From: a virus
IMG/VR virus record: IMGVR_UViG_3300046389_000068
Coordinates: 1-34,085 of that record
Strand: one strand, 5' to 3'
DNA length: 34,085 nucleotides
Shown here piece after piece: positions 9,126 through 14,739 of the stretch. How positions within the stretch are numbered: position 1 is the stretch's first letter; each line of letters begins with the position of its first letter. A model generated the notes under the pieces. That model had not been told where the DNA came from and did no database searches. It was given only the letters and a program-made list of their open reading frames with translations. Both the position numbers and the translations under genes were made by a program.

Positions 9126-9283
9126 AAAAATACTTAATTATGCAATGTCTTTGTTTAGGGTGTAATTGGTTTTGGGAGGTAGTATCTACTAAATTCAATA
9201 ACAAGAAAGAACAATGCCCTGAATGTAAAGGATTCTCTGTAAAGACAGCTCTTAAGAAACCCATAGTCTCAGAAGAGGCATAG
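9122..9283 (+). CDS. Zinc-ribbon microprotein
   Basis: A 53-residue protein starting within the MuF stop (ATGA). Two knuckles C11-x2-C14 and C32-x2-C35 give a treble-clef or ribbon zinc site. The C-terminal tail is charged. It is the last gene of the packaging unit. Function unknown; such ribbons often bind nucleic acid or stabilise a partner protein. Translational coupling to the MuF gene suggests a head or packaging role. Confidence 0.65.
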   Translation: MKKYLIMQCLCLGCNWFWEVVSTKFNNKKEQCPECKGFSVKTALKKPIVSEEA

Positions 9284-9390
9284 TTATTAGATATATCTAT
9301 TATATATATGTAATATATATGTACCTCATCTCAGCCCAACAAACTGCTAAATAATGGCATTTAAAGTGCATATATTAGATATACCCCATA
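9284..9390. other. Convergent intergenic AT-rich region
   Basis: This lies between the end of the packaging unit (plus) and the end of terS (minus). It holds the perfect palindrome TAGATATATCTA (9288-9299), a tandem ATATATGTA motif at about 9304-9322, and a second ATTAGATATA near 9374. No GC-rich terminator hairpin is visible. It may contain weak bidirectional transcript ends, but nothing decisive is seen. Confidence 0.4.
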
Positions 9391-10053
9391 TCATACAAGA
9401 ACACTAGTCTTTACGTTTAATGCTTTTTCTCTTGCTTCTACTTTGTCCTGCCACATTTTTCTTTGAGCTTTTGTTTGTCTACCTTGTGCTGGTTTTTTCA
9501 CCCCTACGGCTTCTGCTCGTTCTCTCCAATGCCTAGCCTCTCTCCGTTTCTTATTCCTAGCTTGTTTATCCTTTAGCTGTTTCATCTCTTGCCGTTTTGA
9601 GAGATTCTTTGGGGGTAATATGGGACGTTCTGGTAAGACTGTGAACTCAGGCTCGACTTCTTCAACTTCTGCATCAATTACGGCAATTTCTTGCATATCT
9701 GATGATTGAGTATTTAAGAACTTTTCAAATGGACTCTGATTATTTGCTACTTCCACTCTCTTAATGAGTTTACCAGAATGTTCTAGCACTAATCTACCAG
9801 CTTGAACATTACCAGCCTCTGCTTCTCGTATCATACTATGTAATACATTGGGCAGTTTAGCTCCAAATGTGACCATATACTTCTGATAAAATACCTCTAC
9901 AAACTCAGGGTCTTTCATCCAGTTATGGAGTGTAGCTTTTGTCACTCCGATTTCATTGGCAAGTTCTTCCATTTTAGTATTCGGATTGGATACAAGTATA
10001 TCAATTGTCCTAGCTTTCTCAGGTTTCCAGTTTGTGGGTAAATTAACACTCAT
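9391..10053 (-). CDS. terS: Terminase small subunit (TerS)
   Basis: A 220-residue protein. The ATG at 10053 has AAAAAGGA nine bases upstream; an earlier in-frame ATG at 10182 adds 43 unlikely residues and no binding site. Residues 17-46 form a helix-turn-helix (NPNTKMEELANEIGVTKATL) of the type in phBC6A51-like small terminases, followed by a helical oligomerisation region (VLHSMIREAEAGNVQAGRLVLEH) and a long basic tail rich in Lys, Arg and Gln. TerS binds the packaging site and loads TerL. It is placed alone, on the strand opposite to TerL, beside the phased repeat array, which is a good candidate for its site. Confidence 0.8.
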   Translation of the reverse strand: MSVNLPTNWKPEKARTIDILVSNPNTKMEELANEIGVTKATLHNWMKDPEFVEVFYQKYMVTFGAKLPNVLHSMIREAEAGNVQAGRLVLEHSGKLIKRVEVANNQSPFEKFLNTQSSDMQEIAVIDAEVEEVEPEFTVLPERPILPPKNLSKRQEMKQLKDKQARNKKRREARHWRERAEAVGVKKPAQGRQTKAQRKMWQDKVEAREKALNVKTSVLV

Positions 10054-10081
10054 TTCATATAGTCCTTTTTGGTTATGGTAT

Positions 10082-10111
10082 ATTATACAACCACTTGGTA
10101 CTTTTATACAA
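10082..10111 (-). promoter_or_regulatory. Putative promoter of terS
   Basis: On the minus strand TTGTAT (10111-10106) is followed after 18 bases by a perfect TATAAT (10087-10082), about 28 bases before the terS ATG. The -10 lies in the near-palindrome GTATATTATAC. Just upstream is the inverted repeat AGACT/AGTCT (about 10113-10126), a possible operator. Motif-based call only. Confidence 0.5.
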
Positions 10112-10296
10112 GAGACTTTATAGTCTATTATTTCATCTAAATCCAAATAAGGCATAATACATAGTATAAGACATACAAACATAAAACGGAGTTTTATTGG
10201 ACTTTCTTTTCAAAACTTTTTTTCTCAGCCCCATGCAAGACTTTGTTTTCATTTTATTTATGAGGAATGGCAGTTAACCAACACCTAAAAATCTTC

Positions 10297-10424
10297 ATAC
10301 GCCCCCATGAGCGTTTTGAGCGTGGCGTAGCCTGTGAGTAGGAGCGATATGAGCGTTTTAAAATTGGCGTAGTGCTGGCGTAGTGGTATTTACTTTTGGC
10401 GTATAGTGTGAGATGATTACGCCA
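10297..10424. repeat. Helically phased TGGCGTA / GAGCG repeat array
   Basis: TGGCGTA starts at 10323, 10365, 10376 and 10397, with an inverted copy TACGCCA at 10418-10424. The steps are 42, 11, 21 and 21 bases, all near multiples of 10.5, so the sites face the same side of the helix. GAGCG occurs at 10309, 10318, 10342 and 10351, giving two pairs 9 bases apart. ATGAGCGTTTT at 10307 and 10349 makes a 42-base unit. This is what a multi-subunit DNA-binding protein site looks like: packaging site for TerS (as in lambda cosB or SPP1 pac), replication iterons, or a control region. It is GC-richer than its surroundings. Confidence 0.7.
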
Positions 10425-10741
10425 ACCATTTAAATTACTACTCAAAAAAAATAAAATTGAAAACTTTTAAAGAATGCCAAATTTAAAATTGTTGTTGTTG
10501 TTCCCCCACTAATTGAGACTCATTATCATTAGATCGCATTTGGCTCTAAAATGCACCAAATTCGAGAGATATTGAATAGTCATAGATGTATTAATTAAAT
10601 GCTCTGATCTAGCCACCAGCAGAGTTTCACGAGGGTGAACATTCCTTAAAATTGCCCCGTTTTAAAGATTATTAAAAAAAGATGGTTTCTTATTGAGAAA
10701 GCATTAGGAATAATAAAAAAAAATAGTATAGGGGGAAAATA
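10425..10741. other. Non-coding region between phased array and early genes
   Basis: No credible gene on either strand: all frames are short and lack ribosome binding sites. Visible items are a (GTT)4 run near 10487-10500, an inverted repeat CTCTG/CAGAG (about 10602-10624), a small hairpin TTCAC-GAGG-GTGAA (10626-10639), and a copy of TATAGGGGGAAAATAAA (10727-10743) that also occurs in the capsid hairpin at 3765-3781. With the array next to it, this is the largest non-coding block of the genome and a natural place for a packaging site, an origin or an early control region. Confidence 0.5.
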
Positions 10742-10750
10742 AAATAAAAT

Positions 10751-10766
10751 TTGTTAAACTTTAACA
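10751..10766. repeat. Palindrome family, site 1
   Basis: TGTTAAA-C-TTTAACA (10752-10766), core GTTAAAsTTTAAC. Together with its flanks a 27-base stretch (10742-10768) is identical to 11352-11378, so it forms direct repeats around the gene at 10849. It lies 12 bases before a TTGACA. Candidate operator for the early promoter. Confidence 0.75.
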
Positions 10767-10778
10767 GAAAAAAAAGTA

Positions 10779-10810
10779 TTGACAAGGCCAAATATTATAA
10801 CCAATTTAAG
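10779..10810 (+). promoter_or_regulatory. Putative early promoter region
   Basis: A perfect TTGACA at 10779-10784 lies just after a palindrome and about 65 bases before the first early gene. The -10 is unclear: TATAAC (10797) is too close, and AATTTA/TTTAAG (10803-10810) are at 18-20 bases but weak. The position makes a promoter likely even though its -10 cannot be fixed by eye. Confidence 0.4.
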
Positions 10811-10848
10811 CCATGTTATTTAATTACAAATCAAATAAAGGATACGAA

Positions 10849-11367
10849 ATGTCGAATACTACATATAGTTTTAAGAAACCCACTAAAAGCGAAATAAAAG
10901 ATGTTTTAGAGCATGGTGTAATTGCCCAGCAATCATTGGACAAGATCACAACAACAATAAAAGCTGACATCTTCCACAGGAATGAAAAAAATCAAACTAA
11001 ATTAACAGAAACTTTTAATAATATCATGGAATCTGAAGATTCTCAATTAAAAATAGATGTTAAACGTTTTATTCGTAAACAATTGCAAACCATCATAAAA
11101 GCAAAAGCCAGCCAAGAACAGCTTTTGAACGGTAAAGAAAAAACCCATTCCATAACAGTAAAAAAAGTTAATAATTCTATGATAGATAATGTTGACGGAA
11201 TATATAAAGGCAATTTTAATGAATCTGATTATGGAAGATATGTTGTAGTAATTCAAGAAAAGCCAAAAGCTAAAGAAAAAACATTGGAAGAGTGTTTGCA
11301 GGAATTAATGAAAAAACATGAAGCTGATAAAAATCAAGTACTGGAGGCATTAAATAAAATTTGTTAA
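10849..11367 (+). CDS. Unknown early protein, charged and helical
   Basis: A 172-residue Lys/Glu-rich protein, first gene of the early unit. The ATG at 10849 has AAAGGA six bases upstream; an in-frame ATG at 10813 has no binding site. The N-terminal half is helical (KSEIKDVLEHGVIAQQSL), with a short beta-like middle (DYGRYVVVIQEKP) and a helical tail. No family is recognised. Its TAA stop lies within a palindrome, and the gene is bracketed by 27-base direct repeats, as if it were an exchangeable cassette. First early genes often target host functions, but nothing here shows a function. Confidence 0.75.
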   Translation: MSNTTYSFKKPTKSEIKDVLEHGVIAQQSLDKITTTIKADIFHRNEKNQTKLTETFNNIMESEDSQLKIDVKRFIRKQLQTIIKAKASQEQLLNGKEKTHSITVKKVNNSMIDNVDGIYKGNFNESDYGRYVVVIQEKPKAKEKTLEECLQELMKKHEADKNQVLEALNKIC

Positions 11368-11376
11368 ACTTTAACA
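11361..11376. repeat. Palindrome family, site 2
   Basis: TGTTAAA-C-TTTAACA (11362-11376). It supplies the TAA stop (11365-11367) of the upstream gene and is followed after five bases by the tRNA-like element. Same 27-base context as site 1. Confidence 0.75.
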
Positions 11377-11381
11377 GATTT

Positions 11382-11425
11382 GGGCAAATGGTTTTAGTTA
11401 GGTTCGATTCCTAACCTGCCCACCA
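11382..11425 (+). ncRNA. tRNA-like minihelix with encoded CCA (anticodon-less)
   Basis: A perfect T-arm is present: stem TTAGG (11398-11402) / CCTAA (11410-11414) with the canonical loop TTCGATT (11403-11409). After a 7-base acceptor strand ending in TGCCC (11417-11421) come a discriminator A and an encoded CCA (11423-11425). GGGCA at 11382-11386 pairs with TGCCC. Only about ten bases separate the acceptor 5' strand from the T-arm, so there is no anticodon arm and no true D-arm. It may be a deleted tRNA gene, a functional tRNA mimic that guides RNA cleavage, or a leftover attachment core. No integrase is seen. Confidence 0.65.
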
Positions 11426-11439
11426 AAAAAGGAAAAAAC

Positions 11440-11970
11440 ATGGTAACATATAACGACATAAAAAAAGATCAAGAATATAAAAATGACAGAGGCTGTTGCA
11501 CCGTTGTTGCTACTGCTATAGCTTGCCAAATACCTTTTAAAACGGCTCAAAATTACCTGTTTGAGCTAGGCAGGAAAAGACATCAAGGGTTTCACTTTTA
11601 CAGACATTTCAAAGCCATTGGAAAACAATTTGGGTATGATATAAAGACATATAGTCCTAAATTTGTAATGTATAAAGGGTTTTATTTTCAAGATAAAGAA
11701 TCTAATTCTTTAAACAAAAAACCATTAAAGAAAGCCACTTCTTTAACTGTTAATAATTGTATAAAACATTTACCAAGTGTAGGGACATTCGTACTTCATA
11801 TTAATGGACATGTCGCAACATTAAAAGATGGGGTTATTCAGGACTGGAGCCGAGGAAGACGATTTAGCATTTACAGGGTTTATAAATTTGAGAAAATACA
11901 AAAAATAAAAAAGAAAAATAAAACTAGCAAAATGTCTTCAGGTTATAATTTTTCACAGTTTATTAAATAA
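11440..11970 (+). CDS. Putative papain-like cysteine protease
   Basis: A 176-residue protein with AAAGGA upstream. The N-terminal motif DRGCCTVVATAIA (16-28) looks like a nucleophile helix with C20 (or C19). GHVATLKDGVIQDW (123-136) gives a catalytic His (H124) and Asp (D135). Order and spacing match papain-like or C39-like peptidases, including compact phage versions. The tail is Lys-rich. Being early and away from virion genes, it could act on host proteins or remove a small modifier; a virion maturation role is less likely. Catalysis is inferred from motif only; a transglutaminase-like activity is the main alternative. Confidence 0.6.
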   Translation: MVTYNDIKKDQEYKNDRGCCTVVATAIACQIPFKTAQNYLFELGRKRHQGFHFYRHFKAIGKQFGYDIKTYSPKFVMYKGFYFQDKESNSLNKKPLKKATSLTVNNCIKHLPSVGTFVLHINGHVATLKDGVIQDWSRGRRFSIYRVYKFEKIQKIKKKNKTSKMSSGYNFSQFIK

Positions 11971-11980
11971 AGGAATAAAA

Positions 11981-12070
11981 ATGGATCACAAAAAAACAGA
12001 TACAGTATATATTTATTTAAATATAATGGTTATGATACTAATTTTAATTAATGTAATAATAAGCAAATAA
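11981..12070 (+). CDS. 29-residue membrane peptide
   Basis: ATG with AAAGGA six bases upstream. The peptide has a short polar start (MDHKKTDT) and a single hydrophobic helix (VYIYLNIMVMILILINVII) ending in SK. The gene fits between neighbours with 10- to 12-base gaps, so it is probably translated. Its topology is like small phage inner-membrane peptides. Role unknown. Confidence 0.55.
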   Translation: MDHKKTDTVYIYLNIMVMILILINVIISK

Positions 12071-12082
12071 AAAGGAAAAATA

Positions 12083-12691
12083 ATGTTAACTCAAAATAGC
12101 AAATTAAAAAAGACTTCAAAACATTTCAATAAAAGAGTGTTTAATTTTGGAATCCCTGCCTTAAAATCAAATACAGGAAAAATTACTTGTCCTTTAGCTG
12201 GTGAGTGTGCCAAATATTGCTATGCTCAAAAAGGTGCGTATATTTGGTCTAATGTTTCTCCAGCTTTTGAACGTAGGCTACAAGCTACAATGCAAGCTGA
12301 TTTTTCTCAGGTGATGGTGAAAGAGATTATAAAAAAGAAAGCCGATTATATCAGAGTCCATGATTCAGGGGACTATTACTCAAAAGAGTATCTAAATAAA
12401 TGGCTAGAAATTGCGAAAAAGTTACCTAATGTTAAGTTTTATTCATATACTAATAATGTAAACCAAATACAAAAAATGTATAAAAATAATAAAATCCCTA
12501 AAAATTATGATTTTATTTTTTCCGATGGCGGTAAGCAAAAAGACATGATACAACAAAAAGACAGACATTCCAAAGTGTTTAAAACCTTAGAAGATATGAA
12601 AAAAGCAGGATACAAAGACTCTAGTAACTACGATTTATACGCCACTAAATGGCATAATAAAAGCCATAAAGTCGGCTTAGTATATCACTAG
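12083..12691 (+). CDS. GP88-like cysteine-motif protein
   Basis: A 202-residue protein with AAAGGA upstream. It has the signature C36-x5-C42-x3-C46-YA followed by R-x-x-ATM, then IRVHDSGDYYS and NVKFYSYTN. This pattern matches the Gene product 88 (GP88) family of phages and mobile elements, which has a TIM-barrel-like look with a possible metal or Fe-S site; it is not a standard CxxxCxxC radical-SAM motif. Function is unknown in the family. It sits in the early region with small unknown genes. A palindrome half-site (CTTTAACAA, 12693-12701) follows its stop. Confidence 0.65.
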   Translation: MLTQNSKLKKTSKHFNKRVFNFGIPALKSNTGKITCPLAGECAKYCYAQKGAYIWSNVSPAFERRLQATMQADFSQVMVKEIIKKKADYIRVHDSGDYYSKEYLNKWLEIAKKLPNVKFYSYTNNVNQIQKMYKNNKIPKNYDFIFSDGGKQKDMIQQKDRHSKVFKTLEDMKKAGYKDSSNYDLYATKWHNKSHKVGLVYH

Positions 12692-12718
12692 ACTTTAACA
12701 ACATAAAACCTCGATTTT

Positions 12719-12734
12719 GCCCCTTTTTAGGGGC
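12719..12734 (+). terminator. Short GC hairpin after the GP88-like gene
   Basis: GCCCC (12719-12723) and GGGGC (12730-12734) pair around a 6-base loop, followed by TTTAGGGG. The U-run is short, so it would be a weak terminator. On the other strand the hairpin is followed by AAAA, which is not terminator-like. It lies in the 90-base gap after the gene. Confidence 0.4.
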
Positions 12735-12780
12735 TTTAGGGGTACAAGCAGGATTTAGTAACAATAAAAAAGGGGACATA

Positions 12781-12861
12781 ATGAAGTTAATTATTAAGAT
12801 TATAGAAATATATATTCTATATATTTTTACAATTAGTTTATTAATCAGAATAATATTTTAA
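12781..12861 (+). CDS. 26-residue membrane peptide
   Basis: ATG with AAGGGGA about five bases upstream. The peptide is almost wholly hydrophobic (MKLIIKIIEIYILYIFTISL then LIRIIF), one membrane helix. Its TAA stop (12859-12861) shares a base with the next palindrome. It resembles the 29-residue peptide at 11981 in type but not in sequence. Role unknown. Confidence 0.5.
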   Translation: MKLIIKIIEIYILYIFTISLLIRIIF

Positions 12862-12883
12862 AATTGTTAAACTTTAACAATTT
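12861..12883. repeat. Palindrome family, site 3
   Basis: Perfect 11-base arms AAATTGTTAAA (12861-12871) and TTTAACAATTT (12873-12883) with centre C. It overlaps the stop of the upstream peptide by one base and is followed by TT, then a gene start 24 bases on. Confidence 0.85.
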
Positions 12884-12907
12884 TTAACCAAAAAAAAGGG
12901 GTTATAA

Positions 12908-13135
12908 ATGAAATCAAGAATATTAAGCAAGAAAATTACTCAGCAAATTTTAAGAAATTTAAAGCATAATAATTATGAAGTTGAAAAAGTAGATGACGGC
13001 TTTTATAAATGTTATGATTATACTTTAGATGATAACCATGAAGTTGTAAAAAAACCAGTTTTTTATGCTATGATGGGCAGAAATGATTACCTATGTAGAT
13101 ATAATCCTTTATATTTTGACAAAGAAAGTTCTTGA
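12908..13135 (+). CDS. Unknown 75-residue early protein
   Basis: A small protein with AAAGGGG upstream. It begins basic and helical (KKITQQILRNLKHNNYEV) and continues with a beta-like aromatic part (FYKCYDYTL, VFYAMMGRNDYLCRY). No family is recognised. The end of the gene contains a TTGACA that may be part of a promoter for the following genes. Confidence 0.65.
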   Translation: MKSRILSKKITQQILRNLKHNNYEVEKVDDGFYKCYDYTLDDNHEVVKKPVFYAMMGRNDYLCRYNPLYFDKESS

Positions 13136-13158
13136 CATTTATATACAAGGGTTATAAT
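13132..13158 (+). promoter_or_regulatory. Promoter with consensus hexamers and short spacer
   Basis: TTGACA (13132-13137) and TATAAT (13153-13158) are both perfect but the spacer is 15 bases, shorter than the usual 17. It overlaps the stop of the preceding gene and points at the gene starting at 13186. It may be a second early or middle promoter. Confidence 0.55.
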
Positions 13159-13185
13159 TTCAAACTTAACAAGGAGAACGGACAT

Positions 13186-13365
13186 ATGGAATTAATACTG
13201 GCAGTTATATTTACGGCTTTAATTTATGCCGTAGCTTATATTAAATCAGAGAGTAATATATTCCAATATAAGTATGAGAGAGAAATGCGAAATACTGATT
13301 ATTGGAGAAACGAGGCTTTAAGGCTTCAAAGGAGAGAAAATGAATATAGAAATAAAAGAAGATGA
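13186..13365 (+). CDS. Small membrane-anchored coiled-coil protein
   Basis: A 59-residue protein. The ATG at 13186 has AAGGAG nine bases upstream; an in-frame TTG at 13132 would overlap the promoter and has no site. Residues 2-18 form one membrane helix (ELILAVIFTALIYAVAYI), then a charged helix rich in Arg/Glu/Tyr. It looks like a small inner-membrane protein with a cytoplasmic tail, perhaps a host-membrane effector. It overlaps the next gene by 26 bases. Confidence 0.6.
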   Translation: MELILAVIFTALIYAVAYIKSESNIFQYKYEREMRNTDYWRNEALRLQRRENEYRNKRR

Positions 13366-13552
13366 TATAATTGAACTTGTAATGACTAGCTGGAGATTAT
13401 TAAAAAAAATAAATCATAGTCATACAAATATAATGCACAACATTGATGGGCGAGGTGATCAAGACATGATCCCATATAAAGACATCGAGAAAGAGTACGA
13501 TGAATTATATAACCTAACGACTAATTTTTTTCATAAAGGAGAGATAAAATGA
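13340..13552 (+). CDS. Unknown 70-residue early protein
   Basis: Starts with AAAGGAGAG just upstream of the ATG. Acidic and helical (IIELVMTSWRLLKKI, then DIEKEYDELYNLTTNFFH). No family is recognised. Coupled to the next gene by ATGA. Confidence 0.6.
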   Translation: MNIEIKEDDIIELVMTSWRLLKKINHSHTNIMHNIDGRGDQDMIPYKDIEKEYDELYNLTTNFFHKGEIK

Positions 13553-13947
13553 GCAGAACTAAACTAGCAATGGATGATGGTTTTTATAATGACGATGATT
13601 ATTTTCATTACCATCAAGTAGAAAAAGTAGAAGAGCGTAAAAAATGCAATTACGACTCTAAAATGGCAGATGAAAGTATAAAACATTGCACTAAATGTAA
13701 TAAGTGCTATGAGCGTACTGTTATGCGAAACTATCGTAAAAAAAATAAGATTGTTATATTTTATGATGACTTCCCTACATTTGGAAAAGAAAAAGAAACT
13801 TGCGTTGTTTGTAGTGGTGGCGAGTATCAAAAAATTATGTATGGTGATATATTTTGTTATAAAATTATTGAGCCAAAACATAAGGTATTTGGAGATAAAA
13901 AGCATCAGAAAATAACAGAGCAGTTACAAGGACTCACTATATTATAA
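13549..13947 (+). CDS. Unknown Cys-rich early protein, possible zinc binding
   Basis: A 132-residue protein starting in the stop of its neighbour (ATGA) with AAAGGAGAG upstream. An acidic, aromatic N-terminus (DDGFYNDDDYFHYH) leads to HCTKCNKC at residues 47-54 and CVVC at 85-88, a likely four-cysteine zinc site. The rest is basic. Zinc sites in such early proteins often bind nucleic acid or host proteins; no family is recognised. Confidence 0.6.
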   Translation: MSRTKLAMDDGFYNDDDYFHYHQVEKVEERKKCNYDSKMADESIKHCTKCNKCYERTVMRNYRKKNKIVIFYDDFPTFGKEKETCVVCSGGEYQKIMYGDIFCYKIIEPKHKVFGDKKHQKITEQLQGLTIL

Positions 13948-13964
13948 TAATGTAGTGATAAAAT

Positions 13965-13989
13965 AAATTTGTTAAAGTTTAACAAATTT
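13965..13989. repeat. Palindrome family, site 4 (longest)
   Basis: Perfect 12-base arms AAATTTGTTAAA (13965-13976) and TTTAACAAATTT (13978-13989) with centre G. It lies 17 bases after one stop and 18 bases before the next ATG, immediately before the ribosome binding site (ATAGGAG). Confidence 0.85.
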
Positions 13990-14007
13990 TACAAATAGGA
14001 GAAGTAA

Positions 14008-14286
14008 ATGAGTAAAAAAATAAATATAGAAAAAGACGCTGAATACTTTAGAGATTTAGTTTTTGACCTATTCGATAAATTTTTAAGTAAATTTGGAAAA
14101 AAAGATATGGTTAAAGCTCAAGAAGTATTAATACCAGTTGTCTTGCATACAATATTAGCTGACAACTTTTGTCATTTTTATAATACAGACGATGAATCTA
14201 TAGATGATTATCTTAAAATGATAAAAGAAATGGTGCTAGAATCTAAGAAAATGAACGAGCAAAACACTATTCACGCTCACGCTTAA
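14008..14286 (+). CDS. Unknown 92-residue early protein
   Basis: TAGGAG lies seven bases before the ATG. Helical and acidic, with a hydrophobic stretch (AQEVLIPVVLHTILADNFCHF) that looks like a buried helix rather than a membrane span. No family is recognised. Followed after 13 bases by a winged-helix gene with the same kind of ribosome binding site (AGGAGAAGTAA). Confidence 0.65.
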   Translation: MSKKINIEKDAEYFRDLVFDLFDKFLSKFGKKDMVKAQEVLIPVVLHTILADNFCHFYNTDDESIDDYLKMIKEMVLESKKMNEQNTIHAHA

Positions 14287-14299
14287 AAAGGAGAAGTAA

Positions 14300-14599
14300 A
14301 TGAGTTACTATAATACAACCAGTATAAAAGGAGATGAATTAAAAACATCTCAAAATAAAGCAGTAAGTCAAGAAAGTGAAATCTTTGATTTATTTACTGA
14401 ACAAATATGGATGTCTCCATCAGATGCCTATTATGAATTTGATGCAAGATTTCCAATTACATCAATTAGAAGAGCATTTAGCAACCTAACTAAAAAAGGT
14501 AAGATTTATAAAACATCTGAGAAGGAGTTAGGTTTATATGGTAGACCTGAACATCTTTGGAAGGTTAAGACAGATGCAGATGAGTTACGAGGTTTATAA
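14300..14599 (+). CDS. Winged-helix protein, possible phage regulator
   Basis: A 99-residue protein with a flexible N-terminus (1-25) and a compact winged helix: ESEIFDLFTEQIWMSPSDAYYEF (helices 1-2), ITSIRRAFSNLTKKGKIY (recognition helix and strand), then a wing (GRPEHLWKV). This type is common in phage genomes and looks like a small DNA-binding regulator. It is the best candidate here for a protein that reads the dispersed palindromes, one of which lies about 310 bases upstream; that link is inference. Coupled to the next gene by TAATG. Confidence 0.6.
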   Translation: MSYYNTTSIKGDELKTSQNKAVSQESEIFDLFTEQIWMSPSDAYYEFDARFPITSIRRAFSNLTKKGKIYKTSEKELGLYGRPEHLWKVKTDADELRGL

Positions 14600-14739
14600 T
14601 GCCGTATCCAATGAAGAAAAAGAAAAAGAAAGATTGGTTTGATACTCATGTTGAAATTATAGGATTAGATGAGAAAACCAATAAATTAGTTAAAGAAAAA
14701 ATAAAGGCTAAATTCCATGTTGAGACTAAACAAAGTTGA
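14599..14739 (+). CDS. Small basic protein
   Basis: A 46-residue protein starting in the stop of the winged-helix gene (TAATG). It opens with a run of lysines (MPYPMKKKKKKDWF), then an ordinary alternating pattern (THVEIIGLDEKTNKLVKEKI). Probably a small accessory protein. No family is recognised. Overlaps the next gene by 23 bases. Confidence 0.5.
   Translation: MPYPMKKKKKKDWFDTHVEIIGLDEKTNKLVKEKIKAKFHVETKQS

Noticed and set aside
9122-10053. CRISPR-like or other regular spacer array in the genome
   Set aside because: No regularly spaced direct repeats of 20-40 bases are present here or elsewhere; the palindrome family is dispersed and irregular.
10226-10240. A second small RNA or tRNA in the large intergenic block
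   Set aside because: No T-arm, cloverleaf or terminator could be drawn; only small imperfect inverted repeats are present.
10254-10445. A 63-codon minus-strand frame through the phased repeat array
   Set aside because: It starts with TTG, has no ribosome binding site, and its odd composition simply mirrors the DNA repeats. Treated as non-coding.
10520-10533. ATTATCATTA, resembling part of a Fur box
   Set aside because: Only ten bases match the consensus and no iron-related gene is nearby; in AT-rich DNA this is expected by chance.
11398-11425. Phage attachment core (attP) from a host tRNA 3' end
   Set aside because: The T-arm to CCA segment would fit, but no integrase is found and the paired GGGCA 5' strand suggests a folded RNA. 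Kept as a tRNA-like element, not as an attachment site.
13564-13905. A 113-codon minus-strand frame opposite the Cys-rich early gene
   Set aside because: Its Phe/Ile-rich composition is the complement of Lys/Glu-rich coding sequence; no start signal and against the direction of the unit.
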